Positions 1-7,878 of a stretch of 54,672 bases of DNA are shown here, piece by piece. This DNA is from Clostridia bacterium. Lineage in GTDB: Bacteria; Bacillota; Clostridia; Oscillospirales; Acutalibacteraceae. Position numbers and translations under genes: made by a program. A model generated the notes under the pieces. The model searched no databases. It was not told the DNA's origin and was given only the letters and a program-made list of their open reading frames with translations. Location of the stretch: the NCBI GenBank assembly GCA_017402845.1, contig JAFPLH010000061.1, positions 1-54,672 on the forward strand. Direction: 5' to 3'. Positions within the stretch are counted from its first letter, which is position 1, and every line of letters starts with the position of its first letter.

Positions 1-577
1 AATTTTCTACAGTAGTAGCGGCAATATTAACATTAACACGTCTTATCGCACCGTTTTTATGCTGAATTGAATATATCGTCTTAATAGACTCCAATACATA
101 CTCAATAGGATTATTAACAGGATCTTCACCTGTTTCCAAAGCAAGACGTTTATGTCCCATATCCTGCAAAGCGATAACCTCGTTTTTAACCTCTTCTTGT
201 GTAAGCTTCTTTCTTGGAATTGTAGTATTCTGATAATGATAAGGACAGTATACACACTTATTTACACAATAGTTTGACAAGTAAAGCGGTGCAAACATTA
301 CTATTCTGTTGCCGTAGAATGCCTCTTTGATCTCTCTTGCAAGAGAATACATCTTCTCAATAATATCGGGCAGATCGCAAGCCAGAAGTACGCTTGCTTC
401 TCTGTGTGTAAGTCCTCTGCATTCTATTCCCTTTTCGGTTTTTCTCGGCTTTGCTTTTTCGAGGATTTCCTCGATAAGCTCTCTGTTGTTCTTATTCTTC
501 TCGGCATATTCGAGAGTTTCCAATATTTCCTCGTGATTGATAAAGTCTTCTGCTTTCAATGATTTTGGATCGTACAT
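1..577 (-). CDS. hydG: [FeFe]-hydrogenase maturase HydG (N-terminal part, cut by window edge)
   Basis: HydG is a radical-SAM tyrosine lyase that makes the CO and CN ligands of the [FeFe]-hydrogenase H-cluster. The visible 192 codons start at ATG 575-577 and run off the window. They contain the radical-SAM cysteine motif CVNKCVYC (CX3CX2C) after LYLSNY, and the HydG-typical stretch LALETGEDPVNNPIEYVLES. That stretch and the long N-terminal helical part separate it from ThiH, whose own gene is present at 5826-7079. The start lies 5 bases after the hydE stop, and the ribosome-binding site AGAGGT overlaps that stop, so the two are translationally linked. The C-terminal half with the second cluster site is not in the window. 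Confidence 0.93.
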   Translation of the reverse strand, partial: MYDPKSLKAEDFINHEEILETLEYAEKNKNNRELIEEILEKAKPRKTEKGIECRGLTHREASVLLACDLPDIIEKMYSLAREIKEAFYGNRIVMFAPLYLSNYCVNKCVYCPYHYQNTTIPRKKLTQEEVKNEVIALQDMGHKRLALETGEDPVNNPIEYVLESIKTIYSIQHKNGAIRRVNVNIAATTVEN

Positions 578-582
578 TTTAA

Positions 583-1644
583 TTACCTCTGATTCTGTTT
601 TAATTCTTTTACATCGCCTCGTGAGCATACTATTTCATACCCTACTGACGATACTCTGTTTTTTAAGCACTGTATACACTGTGCGGATTCCTCGCCCGTA
701 CATATTTTATTGTTATACAGCATATATTTTTTTCTTACCCGTGTAGGCGACAAATTCGGCATTATTACATTTGCGCCTGCCTTTAGTCCCAATTCTCTGC
801 CGTTGGGCGTTATCGTTCCGAGTGCTGTTGTTGACGGTATCAGCGCATTCGGCAAAGTAAGCCTTATCAGCCCCAGCATAAAAAGAGTAAGCTCTAATGT
901 GCCTGAAGGCTTATCTGAAAAAGGTGTATCCTTATGAGTTATAAAAGGTCCTATGCCTGCCATTGACGGCTTCAGCTCTTTTATAAACATCATATCACGG
1001 GCAAGAATTTCGGCTGTCTGAAACGGAGAACCCACCATAAAGCCTGTTCCCACCTGATAGCCTATCTCTTTTAAGTCGTACAAACAGCGTTTTCTGTTCT
1101 CAAGGGATAACTGTGCTGGGTGAAGCATACCGTAGTGAGTATCATCGGCTGTTTCGTGTCGTAACAGGTAGCGGTTTGCCCCTGCGTCAAAAAATGATTT
1201 ATAGCTTTCACGGCTCTTTTCTCCTATCGAAAGCGTGATAGCACAATCATTATACTTATTGCGTATCTCTGAAATAATACGGCACATTCTTTCATCTGTA
1301 AAGTATGGATCTTCTCCGCCCTGCAAAACAAAAGTGCGAAAGCCCAGAGAATAACCCTCCTGACAGCAATTCATTATGTCGTCAAGATCAAGTCTGTACC
1401 GCTGAGCATTTTTGTTGCTTCTTCTGATACCACAATAGTAGCAATCGTTTTTACAATAATTGGTAAACTCGATCAAGCCTCTTATATACACATCTTTACC
1501 GTAGTATTCTTCTCTGAGCTTTGACGACAAAGCAAAAAGATATTGAGCTGTGCTTTGATCTCTCGAAGATATTAGCTGTGTATATTCCTCCTCGCACAAA
1601 GAAGCTGTTTCATAGAGTTTATCAATAAGCTGTTTATTATTTAT
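583..1644 (-). CDS. hydE: [FeFe]-hydrogenase maturase HydE, probable ATA start
   Basis: HydE is a BioB-like radical-SAM enzyme of H-cluster assembly. The radical-SAM motif CKNDCYYCGI (CX3CX2C) follows FTNY, and the family stretches FVLQGGEDPYFTDE, LRHETADD and GTGFMVGSPFQT are present; the length of about 353 residues fits. No ATG, GTG or well-spaced TTG exists at the proper N-terminus. Homologous-looking residues NNKQLIDKLYETASL continue in frame upstream of the TTG at 1597-1599 as far as an ATA at 1642-1644. That ATA sits 8 bases after a perfect AGGAGG (1653-1658) and directly before the previous gene's stop (1648-1650). I therefore place the start at ATA. A fallback is TTG at 1599, giving 338 residues. 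Operon: TM1266-like gene, hydE, hydG. Confidence 0.9.
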   Translation of the reverse strand: MNNKQLIDKLYETASLCEEEYTQLISSRDQSTAQYLFALSSKLREEYYGKDVYIRGLIEFTNYCKNDCYYCGIRRSNKNAQRYRLDLDDIMNCCQEGYSLGFRTFVLQGGEDPYFTDERMCRIISEIRNKYNDCAITLSIGEKSRESYKSFFDAGANRYLLRHETADDTHYGMLHPAQLSLENRKRCLYDLKEIGYQVGTGFMVGSPFQTAEILARDMMFIKELKPSMAGIGPFITHKDTPFSDKPSGTLELTLFMLGLIRLTLPNALIPSTTALGTITPNGRELGLKAGANVIMPNLSPTRVRKKYMLYNNKICTGEESAQCIQCLKNRVSSVGYEIVCSRGDVKELKQNQR

Positions 1645-1647
1645 GGC

Positions 1648-1899
1648 TTATGCCTCCTCTGCCTTTGAAAATATAGTCTTTGAAGTTACACCGTCGATAC
1701 GTCCAAGCTTGCCTGAAATTGTATTTATTACGTCTGACGGCGCATTGAGTACCACACTGATAACACTTAAATTCTCTTTCACATTAGGTATTCCCATTCT
1801 GCCAATGATATACTCTGAATATTCGTGAAGTATCTCGTTTATCTGTTTTGAAACCTTATTATCTTCTATCATAATACCGATAAGTGCGGCTCTGTTCAT
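1648..1899 (-). CDS. TM1266-like putative iron-only hydrogenase system regulator
   Basis: This 83-residue protein resembles the small TM1266 family (ACT/NikR-like ferredoxin fold) that accompanies [FeFe]-hydrogenase maturation genes. Typical features are the opening RAALIGIMIED, the YSEYIIGRMGIPN stretch and the VISVVLNAP strand. The family is thought to be regulatory, but it lacks an obvious DNA-binding domain, and its ligand is unknown to me. The gene starts with ATG after AGGAGG (1908-1913), immediately downstream of a terminator hairpin. It is the first structural gene of the unit leading into hydE and hydG. Confidence 0.85.
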   Translation of the reverse strand: MNRAALIGIMIEDNKVSKQINEILHEYSEYIIGRMGIPNVKENLSVISVVLNAPSDVINTISGKLGRIDGVTSKTIFSKAEEA

Positions 1900-1913
1900 A
1901 ATAAAAACCTCCT

Positions 1914-1946
1914 AAAAAACATCTCCGTCCATAAAAGGGCGGAGAT
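1914..1946 (-). terminator. Terminator hairpin in the hydrogenase-maturation leader
   Basis: On the minus strand ATCTCCGCCC pairs with GGACGGAGAT (10 positions, one C/A mismatch) around a TTTTAT loop, followed by G and six T. The T-run ends where the AGGAGG of the next gene begins. Because a promoter lies upstream at 2068-2097 and the same strand's gene begins right after, this is best read as an attenuator. A GGCGGA at 2035-2040 could pair with TCCGCC of its 5' arm as an antiterminator. Confidence 0.75.
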
Positions 1947-1972
1947 AGTAAAAATCAATTATTAATATGTCT

Positions 1973-2026
1973 TTAGCTGTAATAATGGCTTTCGTTATAC
2001 TCTTTCAAATAATTGTTCTTTTCCAT
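1973..2026 (-). CDS. Tyrosine-rich 17-codon leader ORF
   Basis: ATG at 2024-2026 opens a 17-codon frame reading MEKNNYLKEYNESHYYS, stop TAA at 1973-1975. Four of 17 residues are tyrosine, two of them adjacent near the end. A GGCGGA lies 8 bases before the ATG and could be its ribosome-binding site. The ORF lies between the promoter and the leader terminator. The downstream HydG uses tyrosine as substrate, so a tyrosine-sensing leader peptide is an attractive but untested reading. It may also be a chance ORF or a small functional protein; I do not recognise it. Confidence 0.45.
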   Translation of the reverse strand: MEKNNYLKEYNESHYYS

Positions 2027-2067
2027 CAGATTTTTCCGCCGTCTTTTGGATCAGATCTATTTTCAAT

Positions 2068-2097
2068 ATTATAACACCTGCACATCAGCAAAGTCAA
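2068..2097 (-). promoter_or_regulatory. Promoter of the hydrogenase-maturation unit
   Basis: On the minus strand TTGACT (2092-2097) and TATAAT (2068-2073) are 18 bases apart. Transcription would start near 2061, leaving about 160 nt of leader before the TM1266-like gene. It lies just after the thiC stop codon, so the hyd genes have their own promoter. Confidence 0.75.
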
Positions 2098-2120
2098 TAA
2101 AATTACCAAAAATTCAAACT

Positions 2121-3431
2121 TTATTCATCACAGAATTCTACTTTTTTACCTTCGAGAATCATATTGGTAGTACGCACTGCACACATTTTGCCGCACATGG
2201 AGCATGAATGACGCTCTGACGGCGGTGTGCTCTCAAAATATGCTCTTGCTTTTTCGGGATCAATAGCAACCTTGAACATTGCCTCCCAGTCAAGAACATG
2301 ACGAGCCTCTGACATTTCGTTGTCTTTATCTCTTGCATGAGGAACACCCTTTGCGATATCTGCGGCATGAGCTGCAATTTTGCTTGCCATTATTCCTTCT
2401 TTTACATCATTTACATCAGGCAGTCTGAGATGCTCGGCAGGCGTTACATAGCACAAGAAATCTGCACCGCTTGCCGCTGCGATAGCGCCGCCTATTGCTG
2501 ATGTAATATGATCGTATCCGGGAGCAATATCAGTAACCAAAGGTCCCAATACATAGAAAGGCGCATTGTGACATATTCTTTTCTGAAGCTTCATATTTGC
2601 TTCAATCTCGTTCATTGCCATATGTCCCGGTCCTTCAACCATTACCTGTACATCTTTTTCCCATGCACGCTTTGTAAGTGCGCCAAGCTCTATAAGCTCT
2701 GCGATCTGTCCTGCGTCGGTGCTGTCGTCTATGCAGCCCGGTCTGAGTGCGTCGCCAAGACTTATAGTTACGTCGTACTCTCTGAGTATTTCGAGTACCT
2801 CGTCATAATACTCATAAAACGGATTTTCGTTTCCTGTCATCATCATCCATGCAAACAAAAGCGAACCGCCTCTTGATACGATATTCATTTTTCTTTTGTC
2901 ACGCATAAACGCTTCAACAGCACGTCTGTTAATGCCTGCGTGAATGGTCATAAAGTCTACGCCCTCCTGCGCATGGGCTCTTACGACCTCAAGAAAATCT
3001 TCTGCTTTTATGTGAACAAGATCCTTTTCAAGATAACCTATTGCGTCATACATGGGAACAGTGCCGATCATTGCCGGAGATCTTTCTACAAGCTGTTTAC
3101 GGAAAGTGTTGGTTTTGCCGTAGTTGCTAAGATCCATTATAGCTTCTGCGCCGTACTTTATTGCCATATCAACTTTGCTCATCTCGACATCATAGTCTTT
3201 GCAGTCGCCTGAAATACCGAGATTTACATTTATCTTTGTACGCAAGCCCATTCCGATACCCTCAGGGGATATCGACGTATGATTTACATTACACGGTATT
3301 GCCACAACGCCCTGTGCTACAAGCTCTCTGAGCTTTTCGGGCTGCATATACTCTTTTTTTGCTACTATTTCCATTTCGGGAGTGATTATTCCCATTTTTG
3401 CTGCCTGCATTTGTGTTTTGTAATTTCTCAT
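2121..3431 (-). CDS. thiC: Phosphomethylpyrimidine synthase ThiC
   Basis: ThiC is a radical-SAM enzyme turning aminoimidazole ribotide into HMP-phosphate, the pyrimidine half of thiamine. The 436-residue length fits the short clostridial form, which lacks the N-terminal extension. Visible signatures are [33 protein letters not shown] and [21 protein letters not shown]. The C-terminal CSMCGKMC cluster motif (CX2CX4C arrangement) supplies the unusual ThiC iron-sulfur site. I start at ATG 3429-3431, 8 bases after AAAGGA; the longer frame begins with an unsupported TTG at 3449. It is the last thi gene, separated from thiD by a nested pair of miniature elements, and is probably still read from the riboswitch promoter. 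Confidence 0.95.
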   Translation of the reverse strand: MRNYKTQMQAAKMGIITPEMEIVAKKEYMQPEKLRELVAQGVVAIPCNVNHTSISPEGIGMGLRTKINVNLGISGDCKDYDVEMSKVDMAIKYGAEAIMDLSNYGKTNTFRKQLVERSPAMIGTVPMYDAIGYLEKDLVHIKAEDFLEVVRAHAQEGVDFMTIHAGINRRAVEAFMRDKRKMNIVSRGGSLLFAWMMMTGNENPFYEYYDEVLEILREYDVTISLGDALRPGCIDDSTDAGQIAELIELGALTKRAWEKDVQVMVEGPGHMAMNEIEANMKLQKRICHNAPFYVLGPLVTDIAPGYDHITSAIGGAIAAASGADFLCYVTPAEHLRLPDVNDVKEGIMASKIAAHAADIAKGVPHARDKDNEMSEARHVLDWEAMFKVAIDPEKARAYFESTPPSERHSCSMCGKMCAVRTTNMILEGKKVEFCDE

Positions 3432-3464
3432 TTTTATTATTCCTTTCAAGTCAGATATTACTCC

Positions 3465-3551
3465 GGAAACACTCCATAAATCACGTCTTGCGGACTGAGC
3501 GCCCGGCTCGCTTGCCTGAAAAAATTCTAAGTGATACGGGCACTCGATTTA
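3465..3551. mobile_element. Miniature element family A, internally deleted copy (left part)
   Basis: This stretch matches the ends of the fuller family A copies at 22563-22736 and 40704-40878: a terminal GGAAACACT...ATAAATCAC, then TGCGGACTGAG, CTCGCTTGCCT, and the opposite arm GATACGGGCACTCGATTTA. The middle of about 80 bases is missing, apparently lost between two copies of TTGCCT. Its right terminus continues at 3726 after an inserted family B element. Confidence 0.6.
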
Positions 3552-3725
3552 AGGCAATACCACACAGATATTGTGCCGAAGATGCGCAGTAGATTTTTTC
3601 GTCAGATTGTACAGAAATTTTGCAGGAATACTGTCGTACGTCAAGGAATTTCTGTGCAGTATGACGAAAAAAGATCAAGCAAATTCGGCACAAAGCCGTC
3701 AGGCGGTATTTGCGCAGTGTTGCCT
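3552..3725. mobile_element. Miniature inverted-repeat element family B, inserted in family A
   Basis: The 174-bp unit begins AGGCAATAC and ends GTGTTGCCT (inverse AGGCAACAC), and is long-range palindromic (for example GTGCCGAA near the left and TTCGGCAC near the right). It is flanked on both sides by TA (3550-3551 and 3726-3727). Together with the family A sequence on either side this shows insertion at a TA inside an older element. It has no coding capacity; mobilisation in trans by a TA-targeting transposase (IS630/mariner type) is inferred. Confidence 0.65.
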
Positions 3726-4534
3726 TAATCAGTGTTTTCCTCAGAAAACCTTGAGCACAAATCAAATGAATGCTTCATAGGTCCGCTGCCTTCTCCAAGA
3801 TCAAGCATTGCCGAAAGCGCACCGCAAATATACTCTTTTGCTTTTGATACGGCGTTTTCCAGACCATAGCCTTTAGCTAAATTTGACGCAATTGCACTTG
3901 ATAATGTACAGCCCGTTCCGTGTGTATTCGGGTTTTCGATTCTCTCACCCTTAAACCACGTAATTTTTCCGTCTGAGCACAAAACATCGCTTGCGTCGTT
4001 TACATTATGACCGCCTTTCAGCAAAACTGCACAGCCGTAACGATCAGAAATAAGCTTTGCGGCTTTTTCCATATCCTCGCAGGTTTCTATTGTAACTGAC
4101 GACAACACCTCGGCTTCAGGGATATTCGGTGTTATTACTGCCGACAATGGAAAAAGCTCGTTTGCCAATGTTTCTATTGCCTCTGTTTTTATGAGCTTTG
4201 CGCTGCTCGTTGCTATCATTACGGGATCTGTAACTATGTTTTTCGCCTTGTAAAACCTTAAACGATCTGCAATTGTTTTAATAAGCTCTGAATTTGATAC
4301 CATACCGATTTTTACAGCGTCCGGTCCTATGTCCTCAAAGACCATATCTATCTGATCTTTCAAAAAATCGGGTGTGACATCAAGAATACTTCTGACACCG
4401 GTTGTGTTTTGTGCTGTGAGCGCTGTTATTGCACTCATGGCATATACACCATTCATAGTCATTGTTTTTATATCTGCTTGAATACCGGCGCCTCCGCAGG
4501 AATCACTTCCTGCGATTGATAATGCTGTTTTCAT
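3725..4534 (-). CDS. thiD: Hydroxymethylpyrimidine/phosphomethylpyrimidine kinase ThiD
   Basis: ThiD phosphorylates HMP and HMP-phosphate to HMP-pyrophosphate. It is a ribokinase-fold protein of 269 residues. It opens with ALSIAGSDSCGGAGIQADIKT; further on come KIGMVSN, TDPVMIATSSAKL, LLKGGH and the anion-hole motif NTHGTGCTLSSAIA with the catalytic aspartate position region near the C-terminus. ATG follows AAAGAGGTAACGAG. The final residues ENTD and the TAA stop are encoded by the end of the miniature element inserted downstream, so the natural C-terminus may have been altered slightly. It is 68 bases from thiE in the thi operon. Confidence 0.95.
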   Translation of the reverse strand: MKTALSIAGSDSCGGAGIQADIKTMTMNGVYAMSAITALTAQNTTGVRSILDVTPDFLKDQIDMVFEDIGPDAVKIGMVSNSELIKTIADRLRFYKAKNIVTDPVMIATSSAKLIKTEAIETLANELFPLSAVITPNIPEAEVLSSVTIETCEDMEKAAKLISDRYGCAVLLKGGHNVNDASDVLCSDGKITWFKGERIENPNTHGTGCTLSSAIASNLAKGYGLENAVSKAKEYICGALSAMLDLGEGSGPMKHSFDLCSRFSEENTD

Positions 4535-4602
4535 CTCGTTACCTCTTTACATTATTTTTATTAAGCGACAAAAAGTGGTGCCCCCGATTTGCCGCTGTTG
4601 TG

Positions 4603-5238
4603 TTATAATATGCTTTTTACTCTCTGTTTGAGCAAAGCTGCTCTCGATTCTACATCTTCTGCCGAAAACAAAGCCGAAATCACAGCAACTCCGCTTATAC
4701 CCGTATTATGCAACTCGGTTATATTATCTGCGTCTATGCCGCCTATCGCCACAACAGGTATATTTACGGCTTTTGTGATCTCGCTTAGCTGTTCTTTTGT
4801 TATACGCTTTGCCTCGGTTTTTGTCGGAGATGAAAATACTGCTCCGACACCTAAGTAATCTGCGCCTTCTCTTTCTGCTTTTTGTGCCTGTTCTACCGTC
4901 TTTGCAGTTGCTCCGATAATAAAATCTCTGCCTGCTCGCTTACGTATCTCACTTACGGGCATATCATCTGCACCTACATGTACTCCGTCTGCATTGCATT
5001 TTATGGCAATCTCAACATTATCGTTTATTATCAGAGGTACATTATACGTATCACAAATCTTTTTAAGTGCGGCTGTTTCTTCTATCAGTTCATCAGCACT
5101 GATGTTTTTTTCACGAAGCTGGAGTACCGTCACACCGCCTTGCAAAGCTTTTTCTATACTTTCTGAAAACTGCTCTCTGCTTTCGTCCTTGCGGTTTGTA
5201 ATTGCATAGAGCAGCAACATTTCTTTTTCTAATCTCAT
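4603..5238 (-). CDS. thiE: Thiamine-phosphate synthase ThiE
   Basis: ThiE condenses HMP-pyrophosphate and thiazole carboxylate/phosphate to thiamine phosphate. It is a 211-residue TIM barrel with LYAITNRK, VTVLQLREKNIS (pyrophosphate/HMP contact), PLIINDNVEIAIKCNADGVHVGADD, IIGATAKT, YLGVGAVFSSPTKT and VVAIGGIDADN. The ATG at 5236-5238 has GGAGTG overlapping the end of the preceding tenI-like gene (4-base gap), so I keep it rather than the internal ATG eleven codons... later at the LLLYAITN stretch. It is encoded in the TPP-riboswitch operon between the tenI-like gene and thiD. Confidence 0.94.
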   Translation of the reverse strand: MRLEKEMLLLYAITNRKDESREQFSESIEKALQGGVTVLQLREKNISADELIEETAALKKICDTYNVPLIINDNVEIAIKCNADGVHVGADDMPVSEIRKRAGRDFIIGATAKTVEQAQKAEREGADYLGVGAVFSSPTKTEAKRITKEQLSEITKAVNIPVVAIGGIDADNITELHNTGISGVAVISALFSAEDVESRAALLKQRVKSIL

Positions 5239-5242
5239 AAAC

Positions 5243-5833
5243 TCACTCCGTAAGAAGTTTTACTGCACCCACGTCATTGGCGGTCATAATACTGCTCATA
5301 ATACAGCCGCCCTTTGCGCCGCAGGCTAATATATCTCTGATATTGCCGTCATTTATACCGCCTATGGCATATACGGGAATCTTCACGCTTTTACATACGT
5401 CACGCAAAAAATCAAGACCTCTGCCCGGCAGACCTTTCTTGCAGTCGGTATCAAAAATATGTCCCGCGATAATATAAGTACACCCAAGCGTTTCAGCTTC
5501 AACAGCGTCATTTACACTGTGGCACGAAGCACCCAATACGTTAAAAAACTCTTTGTCTTTATCAGACATTTCTCTGAGCAGATGCAGCGGCAGATGTATA
5601 TTACGGCAGCCAAGCTTCTGAGCCTCTTTATAGTATGTATGCATAATAAGTGCGGTATTGTTTTTGCTGCATATATCAGCAGCTTTTTCTGCAAGAGCGC
5701 AATAATCGTCCTCAGCAAGGTCTTTTTCTCTCAATATAACGGCTTTTGGGTTCAATGCAGAGATTCGGGAAAGCCTTGTTAAAAAATCATCTTTACAAAG
5801 ATTTCTGTTCGTTACACAAATAATCTCATACAT
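5243..5833 (-). CDS. tenI: TenI-like thiazole tautomerase (ThiE paralogue)
   Basis: This is a second ThiE-fold protein of about 196 residues, with EIICVTNRNLC, AVILREKDLAEDDY, IHLPLHLL, LGASCHSVNDA, YIIAGHIFDTDCKKGLPGRG and VYAIGGINDGN. It lacks ThiE's HMP-pyrophosphate binding residues such as the IINDN...GVHVG pattern. It keeps the GHxFxTxxKxGxxGRG pattern typical of TenI, which aromatises the thiazole product of ThiG. The likely start is ATG 5831-5833, overlapping the thiH stop; an in-frame ATG 12 bases upstream (5845) is possible. Its position between thiH and thiE supports a thiazole role. Confidence 0.85.
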   Translation of the reverse strand: MYEIICVTNRNLCKDDFLTRLSRISALNPKAVILREKDLAEDDYCALAEKAADICSKNNTALIMHTYYKEAQKLGCRNIHLPLHLLREMSDKDKEFFNVLGASCHSVNDAVEAETLGCTYIIAGHIFDTDCKKGLPGRGLDFLRDVCKSVKIPVYAIGGINDGNIRDILACGAKGGCIMSSIMTANDVGAVKLLTE

Positions 5834-7079
5834 ACAGATAATCATTCAGAACAGGCTGCAAGCCCTCGCTTGAAATATCTCCGTACATCTTTGTAAGAGT
5901 TCTGTTGTCTGCTATTTCAAACTGCTCGTCGCCCTGTTCTCCGCTGCACTCCTTTCCCTCGTACTTCTCCTCGTGGTCGCCTACACCGGTAGAAACTCCC
6001 GCAGAAACTTTTGTTGCGGCAATTCTTACTATTCCGTTGCGGAAAGCAGCGCTTTCTCTCGATGATACCGTAATACCGACAAACGGCAGGAAAATACGAT
6101 ATGCACAAAGTATCTGACAAAGCTGCTTTTCGTGTACGTCAAGCGGATTGATTTTGTCGTTGTTGATTATCGGGCGAAGTCTGGGACATGAAAGCGACAT
6201 CTCCGCATGCGGATATTTTCTCTGCAAATAATAAGCGTGTAATGCTGTTGCAAGAGCGTCTTTTCTGAAGTCTGACAGACCAAGCAGGGCGGAAAAAGCA
6301 ACGCCTCTCATACCGGCTCTTAATGCTCGCTCCTGAGCGTCAAAGCGATATGGCCAAATGCGTTTATGACCTGCAAGATGAAGTGTTTCGTACTTTTTAT
6401 TGTCGTAGGTTTCCTGAAATACCGTAACATAATCTACTCCACATTCGTGAAGATATTTATATTCATCAGTATTAACAGGATATATCTCTATACCAACCAT
6501 ACGAAAATACTTTCGGGCAATTTTACAGGCTTCACCTATATATTCCACACCGCTTTGAGAACGGCTCTCACCCGTGAGTATCAATATCTCCTCCATACCG
6601 CTGTCGGCTATTATTTTCATTTCGTGTTCTATCTGCTCTAAACTAAGCTTCATTCTGCGAATATTGTTATAGCAGTTAAATCCGCAGTATACGCAGTAAT
6701 TCTCGCAATAATTAGCAATATACAAAGGAGTGAAAATATAAACGGTATTTCCGAAGTGCTTTCCCGTTTCTGCTCTTGCCCGCTGAGCCATTTGTTCAAT
6801 AAAAGGTTCTGCCGCCGGAGAAAGCAAAGCCTTAAAGTCCTCAATAGTACAAACGTCTTTATGAAGTGCGGCTTTTACGTCTTTTGCGGTATATACCGAG
6901 TAATCAAAAGCTTCCATTTGCTTTATTACATTTTCGCAAACGTCAGATTCTATTATTTCCATACCGGGCAAGTATTTCATATGATCTATTCGGCTTTTGG
7001 GATCGCTTTCAAGCAAATGCTTTTTTTCAAGAGCCTTTGGAGAAAGCTTTTCGGAATCGACAAAAAATTCATTTTCCAT
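5826..7079 (-). CDS. thiH: 2-iminoacetate synthase ThiH
   Basis: ThiH is a radical-SAM tyrosine lyase supplying dehydroglycine for thiazole formation in anaerobes. The 417-residue protein carries CENYCVYCGF (CX3CX2C) after LYIANY, with ILILTGESR, GVDYVTVFQETYD, MSLSCPRLRP and the C-terminal SAGVSTGVGDH region. It is paralogous to HydG, also encoded in this window; the thi operon context and the absence of HydG's C-terminal CX2CX22C region identify it as ThiH. The gene starts three bases after thiG, with GAGGGA as ribosome-binding site, and its end overlaps the tenI-like start. Confidence 0.94.
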   Translation of the reverse strand: MENEFFVDSEKLSPKALEKKHLLESDPKSRIDHMKYLPGMEIIESDVCENVIKQMEAFDYSVYTAKDVKAALHKDVCTIEDFKALLSPAAEPFIEQMAQRARAETGKHFGNTVYIFTPLYIANYCENYCVYCGFNCYNNIRRMKLSLEQIEHEMKIIADSGMEEILILTGESRSQSGVEYIGEACKIARKYFRMVGIEIYPVNTDEYKYLHECGVDYVTVFQETYDNKKYETLHLAGHKRIWPYRFDAQERALRAGMRGVAFSALLGLSDFRKDALATALHAYYLQRKYPHAEMSLSCPRLRPIINNDKINPLDVHEKQLCQILCAYRIFLPFVGITVSSRESAAFRNGIVRIAATKVSAGVSTGVGDHEEKYEGKECSGEQGDEQFEIADNRTLTKMYGDISSEGLQPVLNDYLYV

Positions 7080-7082
7080 AGC

Positions 7083-7853
7083 TTAGTCCCTCAAAAAGCC
7101 CGTAAGCGGATCAGATGCAGACGCACCTCTTGTGAGAACTCTGCCGAGTCCTGACAAATACGCTTTTCTGCCTGCCTCTATTGCCTGACGAAATGCCGAA
7201 GCCATAAGAGGAAGATCGCCTGCTGTTGCAAGCGCTGTATTTGCCATTATTGCGGCTGCGCCCATTTCCATTGCCTCACAAGCTTGTGACGGCTTGCCTA
7301 TTCCTGCGTCAACAATGATCGGCAGGTCTATCTCATCTATGAGTATCTGTATAAAGTCTTTTGTTGCAAGACCTTTATTCGTACCTATCGGAGATGCAAG
7401 CGGCATTACAGCAGCAGCGCCTGCGTTTACAAGATCTCTTGCAACATTAAGATCGGGATACATATAGGGCAATACAACAAAGCCCTCTTTTGCCAATATT
7501 TCGCAAGCCTGTATTGTTTCCTGATTATCGGGCAAAAGATATTTTGAATCTCTCATTATCTCGACTTTTACAAAATCACCGCAGCCGAGTTCTCTTGCAA
7601 GTCTTGCTATTCTTACAGCCTCTTTTGCGTTTCTTGCTCCGCTTGTATTAGGCAGAAGCGTTACATTTTTCGGAATATAGTCAAGAATATTCTCCTGCTC
7701 TTTTGTGTTAGCTCTGCGAACGGCAAGAGTTATTATCTCTGCGCCTGCGTCTTTTACGGCAGCTTCGATAAGATTCAATGAGTATTTGCCCGAACCTAAA
7801 ATAAAGCGGGAATTAAACTCTCTGCCGCCTAAAATAAGTTTATCGTTATTCAT
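7083..7853 (-). CDS. thiG: Thiazole synthase ThiG
   Basis: ThiG builds the thiazole phosphate ring from deoxyxylulose phosphate, dehydroglycine and ThiS thiocarboxylate. It is about 256 residues, a TIM barrel with the opening [52 protein letters not shown] (lysine for the imine), [33 protein letters not shown] in pieces, [10 protein letters not shown] and [10 protein letters not shown] start at ATG 7851-7853 because the family begins close to this point; an upstream in-frame ATG at about 7895 would add 14 atypical residues. It lies between thiF and thiH. Confidence 0.94.
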   Translation of the reverse strand: MNNDKLILGGREFNSRFILGSGKYSLNLIEAAVKDAGAEIITLAVRRANTKEQENILDYIPKNVTLLPNTSGARNAKEAVRIARLARELGCGDFVKVEIMRDSKYLLPDNQETIQACEILAKEGFVVLPYMYPDLNVARDLVNAGAAAVMPLASPIGTNKGLATKDFIQILIDEIDLPIIVDAGIGKPSQACEAMEMGAAAIMANTALATAGDLPLMASAFRQAIEAGRKAYLSGLGRVLTRGASASDPLTGFLRD

Positions 7854-7878
7854 AAAAAATACCGTCTTTCTATATATA

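Noticed and set aside
2508..2876. A 122-residue plus-strand frame inside thiC
   Set aside because: It is an opposite-strand shadow of a strongly conserved gene, with no ribosome-binding site or recognisable protein features.
5243..5833. Annotating the second ThiE-like gene as another thiamine-phosphate synthase
   Set aside because: It lacks the HMP-pyrophosphate binding pattern of the neighbouring ThiE and has the TenI-type GHIFDTDCKKGLPGRG, so thiazole tautomerase is more likely.
5826..7079. Calling this a second HydG
   Set aside because: Position in the thi operon, length of 417 residues and lack of the HydG C-terminal extension point to ThiH.
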